Assembly (NCBI GenBank): GCA_032988165.1
Contig: JANTQF010000052.1
Location: forward strand, 1-64,000
Direction of reading: 5' to 3'
Source of the DNA: Emmonsiellopsis sp. PD_33
Taxonomy: Eukaryota > Ascomycota > Eurotiomycetes > Onygenales > Ajellomycetaceae
DNA length: 64,000 bases
The notes below the pieces were generated by a model. It did not search any database. It saw nothing but the letters and a program-made list of their open reading frames with translations, and was not told the DNA's origin. Within the stretch, counting starts at the first letter, position 1; each line of letters opens with the position of its first letter. The position numbers and the translations under genes were made by a program. Positions 33,911 through 44,876 of this stretch are shown piece by piece.

Positions 33911-35488
33911 ATGGCCTTTGCTCCCCGAGCCACCCGGCAAGCCCTGAGGGCTACCCAGGTATATATATGCATCCCCGGACAAGTCCAGCTGGCTATAGAC
34001 GCTGTAGAAACCGCTTGGCTCCTGTTGCTGACCACCCCCAGTCCGTCTCCCGCTCGTGGGCTGTCTCGTCCCGGTCCTATGCGACCGCTGAGGCCGACCT
34101 CAAATCCACTTTCGAGAAGGCCATCCCCGCCAAGAGAGCGCTGTTCCAGGAGGTCAAGAAGCGTGGCGAAGATGTCATTGGCGATGTCACCATTGCCGGC
34201 ACCATTGGCGGCATGCGAGGCCTGAAGGCCATGGTGTGGGAGGGCTCCGTGCTCGACGCCAACGAGGGCATCCGCTTCCATGGCAAGACCATCAAGGACT
34301 GCCAAAAGGAGCTGCCAAAGGGCACGTCTGGCACCGAGATGCTCCCAGAGGCCATGTTCTGGCTGCTGCTCACCGGAGAGGTCCCCTCCACCCAGCAGGT
34401 CCGCGCGTTCTCCAAGGAGTTGGCCGAGAAGTCCCACCTCCCCCAGCACATTCTTGATCTTTTCAAGTCCTTCCCCAAAGATATGCACCCAATGACCCAG
34501 CTGTCCGTGGCCGTTGCCGCCCTGAACACTGAGTCCAAGTTCGCCAGGGCCTACGCTGAGGGCGTCAACAAGGCCAACTACTGGGAGCCCACCTTCGACG
34601 ACAGCATTTCCCTGCTCGCCAAGATCCCCCGTATCGCAGCCCTTGTATTCCGTCCCAACGAGATCGAGAAGGTCGGGAACCAAAAACTCGACGTCTCGCA
34701 GGATTGGTCCTACAACTTTGCTGAGCTTCTCGGAAAAGGCGGCAAGCAGAACGAGAGCTTCCATGATCTGCTCAGACTCTACCTCGCCCTGCACGGCGAC
34801 CACGAGGGAGGAAACGTTTCCGCCCATGCCACCCACCTTGTCGGCAGTGCCCTCAGCGACCCTTTCCTTAGCTACAGCGCCGGCCTGCTCGGTCTTGCCG
34901 GTCCCCTCCACGGCCTTGCTGCCCAGGAGGTGCTCCGCTGGATCATGAAGATGCAATCTGCCATTGGCACCAAGTTCTCCGACGAGGACGTTAGAAACTA
35001 CCTCTGGACCACCCTCAAGTCCGGCCAGGTCGTCCCCGGCTACGGCCACGGTGTGCTCCGCAAGCCCGACCCCCGCTTCGAGGCTCTGATGGACTTCGCC
35101 AGCACCAGACCCGATATCCAGGCCAACCCTGTCTTCCAGCTCGTCAAGAAGAACTCCGAAATCGCCCCCGGCGTTCTCACTGAGCACGGAAAGGTATTTC
35201 CCCCACCACCCCTATATACAAACTACTTCAGCAGCTTCAATTGATCTTAAACTAACGCAAAATCGCAAAACGAAGACGAAGAACCCGCATCCTAACGTAG
35301 ACGCCGCATCGGGCGTTCTCTTCTACCACTACGGTTTCCAGGAGCCCCTTTACTACACCGTCACCTTCGGTGTCAGCCGTGCCCTCGGCCCGCTCGCGCA
35401 GCTCATCTGGTCGCGCGCGCTGGGTCTCCCCATCGAGCGCCCCAAGAGCATCAACTTGCAGGGTCTGCTGAACCTGTCCAAGAAATAG
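33911..35488 (+). CDS. mcsA: mitochondrial 2-methylcitrate synthase
   Basis: Condenses propionyl-CoA with oxaloacetate to 2-methylcitrate, the first step of the methylcitrate cycle. Three exons (introns 33959-34041 and 35194-35275) give 470 residues. The presequence MAFAPRATRQALRATQ...SRSYATA is mitochondrial. Citrate-synthase-fold motifs include GDHEGGNVSAHATHLVGSALSDP and the catalytic GPLHGLAAQEVL and GYGHGVLRKPDPR blocks. The blocks GGMRGLKAMVWEG, TIKDCQKELPKGTSGTEMLPEAMFWLLLTG and the spliced EHGKTKNPHPNVDAASG match fungal methylcitrate synthase rather than citrate synthase CitA, which has GGARGIK at that position. It is divergently transcribed from methylisocitrate lyase. A 492-codon antisense open frame over the gene is a shadow. 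Confidence 0.95.
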
Positions 35489-37405
35489 AGTTTGGAAGGC
35501 GGAGCGGAGAAGATAAGATAGAATAGGATAGGATTGTGGAGAACGCGGATAGAAGGGAACTTCGGTAACTGCCAAAAATGCACGTCATTTCTTTTTTTTT
35601 TCCTATTTCCTTTACGCTACCTAACGCTGTACATCTACATCTCAGCCCCTCTATTTCGAGAAAATTGGATGCGTGGATGTTGCGGACGATGATGAACGAA
35701 AACATGTATCGTCCGCTTGATGGGATACTTGTATACATACCCCTTTGCACATCTGCCAAATTGGCGGTGTGTGCGCTTTTTACCCCTTTTCCCTTTACAC
35801 TTTTTTTCTTTTTGAAAACATGCAGTTTAAACGAAGCAAGCAATATAGTTAGATTTATTTCCATTTTGTTTGCATCTTATTTAGAGACAGATAGAGATAG
35901 AATACCAAGATTTTTTTTTCCCTTTCCTTGTCCACCCACATAACTATCTCCTCTTCAAACCCCCCGCTCAAAAAAAAAAAAAAAAAAACAAGATTGACGC
36001 ACGGAGTTTACTTGGAAGTTGACTACTCCCGAAAACCCCGAAACTCTCGGCTTGCAGACTTGCTTCTCGGCAATTCCACACCTACGCACGCCCCCTCTCT
36101 TTCTCCGTTCTCCCGAAACTGCCCATTTTCTTGAGACGGGTCGGTGTTGTGGAGATGGAGATGGGGAAGGTATTCCGTTACCAATTGTACTTGCGATAAA
36201 CTTTGTGATGGTTACTATTTATTTATATTGAAAGATGCCGAACTACGACTACTACTACTACTACTACTACTACATACGATCGATGAGAAGGGCATCCTAG
36301 TACACAACACTTTTATTCAAGGCTCACTTTGCGAATGTGGAACCTAGAACTGCGTAGGTGTAGCTTTGTAGGGAGGGCTGGGGGCATGGAGAGGGGGGAA
36401 TAGAGGTATATAAGTTACCGAAATGGGTTGTTGTTGATGCTGGTACTGGATCATAGTAGCTAGTTACGGACTAAATAGAGGTTGATCATCTGTTTGTCAA
36501 ACTTAAACTGTTTTCTTCTCTTCTCTTGTGAGTGGTAGAATTGGTTTTGATACTACTTGTTGGGGCCTTGAAGACTTGAGTTAGGGTTAAACAAAAGAAA
36601 ATATGTTTAGTCATCCATCTCGCAGAGCAGCTGCAGCAGACATCGCCACCGTCTCCAATCCACGATGATAGTAAGCAATGGATAGAAACAAAATCTGCTG
36701 CTCCGTGTCTCCCTGACCCAATCGTATTGTCTTCACCTCCCCTGCCTCCCCTCGCTCGCCAGCGCGGGATCCCCCCAGAAGAATGCCCCAGACAGCCACG
36801 AACAAAACATCCAAACAATGCCGCCCACGAGCAGCATCCGTTTTAGGAAGCTTTTAGAATAACTAGACCGGCACCCACACCGCTGCGGGCCATGGTGATA
36901 CGACCAGACAATGCCCTGGGGCCTTGATACTAGCTGCAACAACTGTCAGCGGGGAGTCAACTGGATGACGGTCCGTCTCCGCGTTATTCCTGCTTGGACA
37001 TGGGTGATCTTATTAATTTGTTTGATCAAGAGATGTGCCCTTTTCTTCCCTTGCCGAGCTCGAATCTGGCTTGGGTAACTTACTATTTTATCTGGGGATC
37101 GGTTTCCTGTGCCACCCAACATACCTGGCTAGCCTTTCAAGGATGCCCTGTTCCGGCTTCGAGATGCAGAAGTGAGGAGAGTGTGGGGAGACGAGGCTGA
37201 AGATAAAACAAGTCCCTATACATTCCCTATTAGTGGGCGAATGTATAGTACAACCAAAACTACCCCGCTAGGGGGAAGGGCAGCTAACTGGTATAAATAT
37301 ATGCGACATGCTGCCCCGTTTTTTGAATAACTATTTTGGCCCTGTCGTGGCGAGGATACCCATCTACCCCCCTACTTCAAACCCGAACATATCTAGCCTG
37401 CAGCC
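35489..37405. other. intergenic
   Basis: About 1.9 kb without a convincing gene. It contains a run of 19 A (35970-35988) and an ACT trinucleotide repeat (36248-36273). The region 36600-36950 has short minus-strand frames with no family resemblance. Confidence 0.5.
36248..36273. repeat. ACT trinucleotide microsatellite
   Basis: About nine tandem ACT units in intergenic sequence. Confidence 0.9.
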
Positions 37406-38221
37406 ATGGTTACATCCAGTCTCGTCGACTCGATCCCCTCCTTAGTCGAGCTCATCGATAGTATACACAATTTACCCACGAGCCCTTCCTCGCTATATAT
37501 CGACCTTGAAGGTATAAGCCTCAGCCGCGAAGGCAGCATATCCATCCTCCAACTCCTCAACCACCCAAAGCAACACGTCTACCTCATCGACATCCACCTC
37601 CTCGGAACAACAGCCTTCTCAACAGCCGGAACAACCGGCGAAACCTTACAGACCATCCTCGAATCCCCATCTATCCCCAAAGTCATCTTCGATGTCCGAA
37701 ACGACTCGAACGCGCTATTCTTCCTCTATGGCATCCGCCTACAAGGCATCCAAGACATCCAGCTCCTGGAACTCGCCTCACGCCCAGGCTCTCTATCACG
37801 GAAGAAATTCATCGCCGGCCTAGCGCGGTGCATCGAGAACGACGCGCCCATCTCCGCCGTAGAAAAGAAGCTCTGGAAGGAGCAGAAAGACAAAGGCACG
37901 CTGCTATTCGCGCCTGAGCGTGGGGGGTCGTATGAAGTGTTCAACACCCGTCCGCTCCCGCAGCCTATCAGGGACTATTGCGTGCAGGATTTGAGCTTTT
38001 TGCCGCTTTTGCGCGCGCATTATTGGGGGCGGATATCCGCTGAGTGGAAGGGGAAGGTGGAGGTTGCGACCAAGGAGCGGATTGCGGAGTCGCAGACGCT
38101 CGCGTATCAACCGCGGGGGAGGGAGAAGACTTTGGGCCCCTGGCAGGGTCCTGTGGGGGCTAATAAGAGGCTTGGGGCGGAGAATTTTATGATGAGGCTG
38201 GATTTGTTTGGTGGGAGGTGA
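37406..38221 (+). CDS. DEDDy-type 3'-5' exonuclease domain protein
   Basis: Single-exon protein of 271 residues with an RNase D/WRN-like 3'-5' exonuclease fold. Exo I is YIDLEGISL (Asp and Glu), Exo II is IFDVRNDSNALFFLYGI (Asp), and Exo III is YCVQD (Tyr-x3-Asp, the DEDDy type). All four acidic residues and the Tyr are present, so it should be active. There is no targeting signal and no HRDC domain. It resembles the stand-alone fungal exonucleases related to animal EXD1; whether RNA or DNA is the substrate is unknown. Confidence 0.87.
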   Translation: MVTSSLVDSIPSLVELIDSIHNLPTSPSSLYIDLEGISLSREGSISILQLLNHPKQHVYLIDIHLLGTTAFSTAGTTGETLQTILESPSIPKVIFDVRNDSNALFFLYGIRLQGIQDIQLLELASRPGSLSRKKFIAGLARCIENDAPISAVEKKLWKEQKDKGTLLFAPERGGSYEVFNTRPLPQPIRDYCVQDLSFLPLLRAHYWGRISAEWKGKVEVATKERIAESQTLAYQPRGREKTLGPWQGPVGANKRLGAENFMMRLDLFGGR

Positions 38222-38569
38222 TTTAGTTTTGTGCATCTATTGGATTGGGTTTGTGGTTTTTGGCGAGGAATGGAAGTGGTTGGTGGGGATGAAGATAGCC
38301 GTGGCATGCTCAAATTTAATGAAACCAGTGTGATCCGGAATTTGTCTCCTTGCTCGAGCTTGGACTGGTGCGTCGAGAGATGCATAGTCCGTCCTTATGA
38401 ATGCGATATCGGGAAATTTCCAAGGAGATTTACCAGCGGGAGAGCTTGGAGATGAACTAATAAATATTTACAAAAGGAGAAATATAGGAGGAGAAAGGAC
38501 GGAACGAAAAGGACAGCGCGGAAGAAACAACTTCAAGAGCTCCCGACTATTTACTCCATTCCATTCTTC
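38222..38569. other. convergent 3' intergenic region
   Basis: Nothing is seen beyond the 3' flanks of the converging exonuclease and F-box genes. Confidence 0.6.
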
Positions 38570-39541
38570 CTAGACTGCTGAACCAAGCAGCAGCTGTTCA
38601 AGGCGTGAATTTCCCGCCTCATCATCCGGAGTCATTTTGAAAACCACCTCCTCCAAGGCACTACTACGCCACGCTTTGTTATTGGACAGGCGGTCTTGTA
38701 ATGCTGGGTACACGACGGGATCGCCCAAATCATACAGTTGGGAATCGTAATACCAGCAACAACTGAAAACATGTAGGGTCTTGAGGGTTTTTGCATGGTC
38801 TGAGATAAACGCTGCGAACGCCAGAAGATCTATCGATCGGCTGGTAATAATGGTATCAGAATACATTGCCCCAGTCACTTTGAACGTTGCCAGTGAAGGC
38901 AGGCAAACCCTCCCGGCGAGAGATATCAGTAGGGCAAGGTCCTTTTGGATGTGTAGTGATTTGATACCGCGAAGACTATATCGGAAAAGGTCAAGGAATA
39001 TGCGGTCTCTGGGTTTTGGGTAACCGTAGTAGTTGATACCCAGTGAGCAGAGTACAATATCAGGAGGTCCCCGGTGGGGTGATGTCAGATCCTGCAATAA
39101 TCCGATCACGCGAGGGACTCTGTATGCGTGTGTTGTGATGGATTTCATTTCTGGAGGACACTCCCACCCTGCATTGGCTAGTTCATGCTCGAATTTGCAT
39201 AATTGGAGCTGAGGGAATGACGCTAGGGAGTTGGCAAGTGAAGGCTCGATAGTTAGGGGAGGCTCCATGCCATCCTGAGCGTCTCCCTGCAGATCTTCCA
39301 CGGGGATGGAGACGTGATAGCAAACTGTCCGTACATATTCGGCAAAGGGGGAGGCTGATAACTTTTGAAGTCGAATCAGGCCATCCGCCGAAGCCTCAAT
39401 CCTGACATCGCGGACCATCCATGGGATGGTGTTGGAGCGGAGCCGCTTGCAGACAGTTGAGAGGTTGATGAATTCCTGCTTGGATAGGTCTGCTGCAATG
39501 ATGTCGAAAATTTCGAGCGGAATGGAGGCAAGTGAGGGCAT
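38570..39541 (-). CDS. F-box domain protein
   Basis: Single-exon protein of about 323 residues. The N-terminus MPSLASIPLEIFDIIAADLSKQEFINLSTVCKRLRS is a typical F-box, which binds Skp1 in SCF ubiquitin ligases. The rest is a leucine-containing region without clear LRR periodicity, typical of the large fungal F-box family, and its target is unknown. An upstream in-frame ATG at 39589 would add 16 residues; I prefer 39541 because the F-box begins there. Confidence 0.8.
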   Translation of the reverse strand: MPSLASIPLEIFDIIAADLSKQEFINLSTVCKRLRSNTIPWMVRDVRIEASADGLIRLQKLSASPFAEYVRTVCYHVSIPVEDLQGDAQDGMEPPLTIEPSLANSLASFPQLQLCKFEHELANAGWECPPEMKSITTHAYRVPRVIGLLQDLTSPHRGPPDIVLCSLGINYYGYPKPRDRIFLDLFRYSLRGIKSLHIQKDLALLISLAGRVCLPSLATFKVTGAMYSDTIITSRSIDLLAFAAFISDHAKTLKTLHVFSCCWYYDSQLYDLGDPVVYPALQDRLSNNKAWRSSALEEVVFKMTPDDEAGNSRLEQLLLGSAV

Positions 39542-39876
39542 TTTGAGGACGGAGTAGTGGGGCAATAGAGCAGCAGTCTCGGGAATCAATGCGGATTGTA
39601 TGGGAGGTTGGATTTTAACCGGTTTTCATCGCAATGCGATTGTATGATGTTCGAAGTACGGAGGTTGCCGGATGGATGTTGAATAGGGTTGGAGTTGTCA
39701 CGTGTCGAACCCCTATCAAAGAGAGCTGAGGATATCTACAACCTTGGAACAGTGCAGTGAGTGGTAATGAGAAGGGAGGGTCTCATATAAGTAGACAGGG
39801 TTGAATGAACATATTGTGCTTAAATATCTATTTAAATGGGGATGATGTCTTGTGTATAAACAGAGTTCCGCCAACC
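39542..39876. other. intergenic
   Basis: Promoter of the F-box gene and 3' flank of the acyl-CoA synthetase gene. Nothing else is seen. Confidence 0.6.
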
Positions 39877-41973
39877 TCATAATCTAGCCTTCTCCTGTAC
39901 CAAACTCTCCCACTCCTCCCTCCCAAAAGGCACATACGTATCTGCCTGTGGCAGCAGCCACAAAAACCGATCATTCCCTCCGTCCTCGACCTTGGTCCCC
40001 TTTTTGTCCGGATCAATCCCCTCTTCCCTCAACGGGACCTTATTCTGCTTATGGTTATGAATATGGCTTGACGCTTGCACCAGCCTCACAAACACCGGCA
40101 CCGCATACTTAGGCAACTGCTCTCTTGCATGGCGTACAAACGCGTTAAAGTCAAACTTTGCCTGGTGGTCCGGATCAATCTGCAGGGCCGCACAGCCCGC
40201 CCTACCCTCGTGCGAAGGAACAGAGACTCCGTATACGTTCGCCTCGAGGACACCGGGGAAGTTGCCGAGGACGATGGCTACTTCGGCCGTGGACACGTTT
40301 TCAGATTTCCAGCGGAAAGTGTCTCCGAGGCGGTCGAGGAAGTGCCAGTGGCCATCATCTGTGCGGCGTAGTGCGTCGCCCGTGCGGAAATATATGTCGC
40401 CCTTCTTGAAGACGTCACGGACGAATTTCTTCGCGGTTCCCTCGGGGTTCTTCCAGTAGCCCTGGAAGGCGGATTCGTTGGGGACAGCGACGATGATCTC
40501 ACCGCCCTCGCTGTAAGATGCGCGACTTGCGAAGCCGGTGACTGGGTCGCGATGGATGTCGCCTGTTACGGGGTCCATGACCACGGGGATGTATACGTTC
40601 TGCATCAGGCGGCGGAGGATGGCGCCGTGGTGGCCGACACAGCTGGATAGGTAGGGGCCGCGGTCGTAGTTGAGGAGCCCGAAAATGCCTTCTGTGCTGC
40701 TGAAGAACTCAGCTACGTCTTGGATGCCGAAGCGATCCCGGAATTTCTCCCAGACGTCTGGTCGCAAGCCATTGCCATACATGCAACGGACTTTATGGCC
40801 GCGGTCTAATGGAGATGGGGGAGCGGCGAGGAGGTATCGGGCTGTTTCTCCTACGTAGACAAAGTATGTTGATTCGGACTCATGGATGTCTTTCCAGAAA
40901 TTTGTCACGCTGAATTTCTTGACGATGGCGGCGCTGACACCAGTGACGATGCAAGTCATGATGCAGACAGCTCCTGTCCCGTGGTACAATGGCATGCAGT
41001 TGTACCATCTGTCACCACCGTAGCCCTTTTTATCGTATAGGTTACGTTGGTATACCGTTGCATGCATGCGACCCATGGAAAATGCGCATCCCTTGGGCAG
41101 ACCCGTTGTGCCACTGGTATAGAGAAGCCTATCCAAAGGATTAGCAACGGGAGCCGTGTTATTTTGTGAGATTTAGTAGTGCTTACATAGCAGGAAACCC
41201 AGGCTCCATATCTCGTGCAAGAGTTTTATCCGTAACTTTGGCAGGAAACGTAGCAACGTGCGCTTTCATATTCCCATCAAGGAAAACAGCCTTCATGCCC
41301 AGTCCGTTCTCAATCTCAGCTAGCTGGTTGTTTATCCGCGCCGAGCATTCCACATCGGAGTCGACGAGTATATAACCTGCATCACTGAGCTTCAGGCAAT
41401 GGATCAACGCATCCCCAGCGAGGTTGTAGTTGATCAGTGCCGGCGCACTTCCAATCGACAACAGCCCAAGCCATGCGATAACGAATTCTGCCGAGTTCTG
41501 CAAATAAAACGCCACAAGCTGTCCGCGCTTCACGCCAAGCGAGAGGAAGTAGTTTCCATACTGGCAGCCCATATCGTAGACCTGCTGGAAGGTATAGATG
41601 CCATCTTTCGACCAGATGCAGTTGGCGTGAGGATACTTCTGGACGGTCTCCCGGAAAAGGAACCACACGTTCAGTCGGCCTTCGGCAGCTGTAATATGAT
41701 TGAGAGGGCCAAATTGTCAGCTTGGGTGACAGTTGGTTGTTGAGGTATCAATCCACACCAGCACAAGGGGTGAGCATACATGATTTAGCAACAGCCCTCT
41801 CACTCTTTCGCAATCTGTGAATACCAGCCAGATCCTTTTTAAGTTGGAATTTAGCATCTAGGTAGGCTGCCAGAGCACCAGCTCCGGTGACGGCAGCAGC
41901 AGTAGCTATCCAAACAGGTTAGACGTTGTAGACGCAGTACTGGCAAAGAGAGAGAGCCCATACCTAACGCCAT
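39877..41973 (-). CDS. very-long-chain acyl-CoA synthetase / fatty acid transport protein (FATP/Fat1 family)
   Basis: Activates long and very-long-chain fatty acids to CoA thioesters. Four exons give 629 residues; introns are at 41906-41963, 41689-41779 and 41129-41186. The first exon codes for only MAL plus one base. The AMP-binding motif LLYTSGTTGLPKG is rebuilt exactly across the third intron. Other blocks are YVGETARYLLAAP (the FATP/VLACS signature region), YGNGLRPDVWEKFRDRFGI and TGDALRRTDDGHWHFLDRLGDTFRWKSENVST. The protein ends KARL; ARL fits the PTS1 consensus and suggests peroxisomes. An N-terminal hydrophobic segment (ATAAAVTGAGALAAYL) may anchor it in a membrane. A CCTCGG site lies about 325 bases upstream. 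Confidence 0.93.
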
Positions 41974-42860
41974 AACTCCTCAAAGAAACTCCTATGTTCG
42001 TTGGGATGCAGACAGCTTTCTCCCCTGGAGTTACCGGGAAAGACAGATATATGAATCTAAACCCCGCAGCTGGAAATCGGACGAGAATACTCCCGCAAAT
42101 GATCAAAGCTTCATCAATCGCCGCGGAATATATGGACGGAAGCAACTGAAGAGAAGAGATTAAACAGCGTCAAGAAAGAGAGAAGAACGAACAAAGGAGA
42201 GCAAGCTTGGACCCGTTTGAACCCCACGCCTCTCAGAGCTACATTCCGCTCTCCCATCCCACCGCAGAACAGTATCCCCTCCAAGCCGTTCAACATCCTC
42301 GGCATCTCTGAACAAGACGCCATTGGCGGGAGGAGAGCGGCTATTGTCCGAACGGCGAACAGACCGGCCAGCCTGCGGATTCAGCTCTTTTGCCTAGGCA
42401 AAGCCAGCTGTCTGGGGACAGTGGTTGGCTGGCTGGGATCTAGCGCATCTTTACCCCGGTTTTTTGGGGCTGGAGATGGTTGGGGTTTGATGCCAATGGG
42501 TCCTGTTGGGATGCTTCAGGTTGGTGCGTTAGGGCTATTTTAATGTCTGTGCCGGGGGGTATTGGCATGGTATTGCCGCTATTGGCTTCAGCTTAACCGA
42601 AGCGCCCCAGCAGCGGCATTATTATTATTGTGCCTTGATGAGCGCAGGTCAAGCCGTTTTTCCCCTTCCATTTTTTCCCGCGACAGACATCTCACCAATC
42701 AGTCCAGGAGGTTTTATGCTTCCCGGTAAGAAACTCTAACAGAAACCGTGAAACAGCCAACCAAAAAAAGAAATATAGTTAACTCGCGGGAATAAGCAAC
42801 TGTAGACCCCCGATAGAGTTAACTAAAGGGAAGTAAAAATTCCAACCCGGCAAAAAAATC
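41974..42860. other. intergenic, acyl-CoA synthetase promoter
   Basis: No gene supported. It includes the promoter of the acyl-CoA synthetase gene with a CCTCGG hexamer at 42297-42302. Confidence 0.55.
42297..42302 (+). promoter_or_regulatory. candidate FarA/FarB site (CCTCGG)
   Basis: Single hexamer about 325 bases upstream of the acyl-CoA synthetase start. Confidence 0.35.
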
Positions 42861-42944
42861 AGGTCCCGCCCGGAATCGAACCGGGGTTAGTCGGATATTG
42901 AGATACATCAGAACCGACTGTGATAACCGCTACACTACGGAACC
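42861..42944 (-). tRNA. tRNA-Gln (CTG), intron-containing
   Basis: Same mature sequence as the gene at 22882-22963. The anticodon stem GTCGG/CCGAC encloses TTCTGA (anticodon CTG). The intron is two bases longer than in the other copy (about 12 against 10). Confidence 0.92.
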
Positions 42945-43546
42945 GTTGTTGTTGAGGTCGGCGGCGGGATTTACTGCCTAACTCTGTATCGGGAACGGAG
43001 GCGAGGAGAACTTCCGGACCAAGGAGCGGTTATTCTTCACCTGGCGCACGGAGATGGCCCGAAGCTGGAGAAGAGATTCGAGAGAGCCGACTTGGCGGAC
43101 AAAAAATCAGCCGATTGGCCAACCGGGCGGCGATGACATAACAAATTGCCGGGTTTTCGGGATGTTGGGGGGTTATTTTATTCGGGACGGGCGGATATAT
43201 GTTATTTGATATATATCTAGTACAGCATACTCACGGCTTGAAGTATTCAAACATGCGCAATTGATTATACTCCTTGTTCAGGGGAAGGAAGCTAACCAGC
43301 AATTTAGCAAAGACAAGTATTAGGAAAATAGTAGTGGTAATGGCAATTGTGCCAGCTGAAGTTCAAGTTGGTATCAACCACCGTCTGCCGGTTAAGCAAT
43401 GAGACAGACAGCGAGCACCATTCACTTTCAACGGGACTCAACAATAGCACTGTGAGGGAATAGTCAGGAATATCTGGGCTCTGGATGCTATTCATTCAAC
43501 ATCGTCATCGGGAAGGAAAGGCAGCAACTAAAAATGTCCTGCTTAT
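42945..43546. other. intergenic
   Basis: No gene supported between tRNA-Gln and the flavoenzyme gene. Confidence 0.6.
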
Positions 43547-44876
43547 CTACTCCGCTTTGTCCTTGGCCACAGCGGGAAGAACAGCCTCCTCATAATCCTT
43601 CCACCCCCAACGACGGTCTCTGTCTTCGCTATTCCCAATTCCTTCCAGAACATTGACGACATATTTGCCGATGGTAGGGAGGAACTTCCAGCTATGGAAC
43701 GAGCCACCAACGGCGAAATAAAGATTGGACAACTTCGGATTGGGATGGCGTGTCATTAATTGATTCTTGTCCGGGCAAACCGACTCCCAGCAAGCGCGCC
43801 AGGAATGTGGTTGTCGGCCGTTCTCAAACATCTGAGGCAGACGCATCTTGATCTGGTTCAGTGCTTTCTCCTTCAAATTTTCGGGGACAATGGATTGGTC
43901 CTGGGTTGGAGGAGCGGTAATCTTATGACCCGTTTTAGTGATGACGGTGTTTGAGAAGGCGGTCGTGTTGAATTTTGCAGTTCCGTATTTCGTTGGTGGG
44001 AGCAATTGTCCTGTTTTATGCCAGGGATCAGAGACCAGAATCTGGGGGAAGGTTAAGAAACTGGAGTTTTCACATACCTTCACTGCCATACACAACAATG
44101 GGCAGCTTGCTATACTTCTCGATCTCCTCTTCGGTCAATTTGAACTGCACAATCGGGACCGCTTCCGCCGTCACCTGCGTCTCTACCCTCTGTTTCTCCG
44201 CGAATTCCAACTCATCCTCCAGGGGCGACATCAGCTGGCTCGTCCACGCCCCGGTTGCCAACAACACTTTCTTGGCCCTATATACCTTCCCCTCCCTGGT
44301 CTCTACGCTCTCAATCCCATCCTGCCCAGGAACGAGGCGGCTGACCTCACCAACCTCATACTTCACCCCGCGTTGCACAGCTTCATCAAGCATCAGCCTT
44401 ATCGAATCCCCCGCATCCGCCCATGCAGGAGAAGGGCTGGAATATGACGGTTCGAGCCCCTCCCCCTCAACCTGTCCCAGCTCAGCCGGCCATTTCGCCT
44501 TTACGTCATCCCACGTAAAGTCCATCGTGACATCGTCCCGACTGCTTGCGCGGAAACACTTCCTGATCCGCGACGAACGATCCTTATCCTTGCTATCAAA
44601 AACAACCCAACCGGTGCGGTGGAATACCCCTGCGTTGGCGAAGATGGGCCAGTTCGCCCAGGCGTCCATGGCCTCGTATGCCATTTCCATGTAGAAGAGG
44701 TTGGTGTAGTCAGTGCGGATGATCTTGCTGGTGTCTGTTGATGCCGCGCGGGGAGGGGGGTAGGGGGCGACGTCAAGGATTGTTAATCTTGAGGGGTCTG
44801 GATGGGTTTGGGAAAGGTGGTATGCGGTGCTGGTGCCGAAGATGCCAGCGCCGATAATGAGGATTTCACAGTCCAT
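43547..44876 (-). CDS. FAD-dependent amine oxidase, fructosyl amino acid oxidase / sarcosine oxidase family
   Basis: Flavoenzyme that oxidises secondary amines such as glycated amino acids or sarcosine/pipecolate, making hydrogen peroxide. Two exons (intron 44011-44077) give 420 residues. The N-terminus MDCEILIIGAGIFGTSTAYHL is the FAD-binding Rossmann motif. STDTSKIIRTDYTN and YEAMDAWANWP follow as in fungal amadoriases. The C-terminal block has RACWES, with Cys at the position that holds FAD covalently in this family, and LYFAVGGSFHSWKFLPTIG. There is no PTS1 at the end (KDKAE), so the location is probably cytosolic. Splicing to the AG at 44011 restores SEGQLLPPTKYG; nearer AGs give stops. 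The exact substrate is not determined. Confidence 0.87.

Noticed and set aside
33709..35187. 492-codon open frame on the minus strand over mcsA
   Set aside because: It is antisense to a clear methylcitrate synthase with strong codon-position bias. Long antisense frames are common in such genes, and its sequence is Gly/Leu/Glu-rich without domains.
33911..35488. Citrate synthase (CitA) reading of mcsA
   Set aside because: GGMRGLK and the TIKDCQKELPKG block match methylcitrate synthase, and the gene is paired with a methylisocitrate lyase.
36486..36942. Minus-strand open frames of 110 and 69 codons
   Set aside because: Short, overlapping in different frames, no family resemblance.
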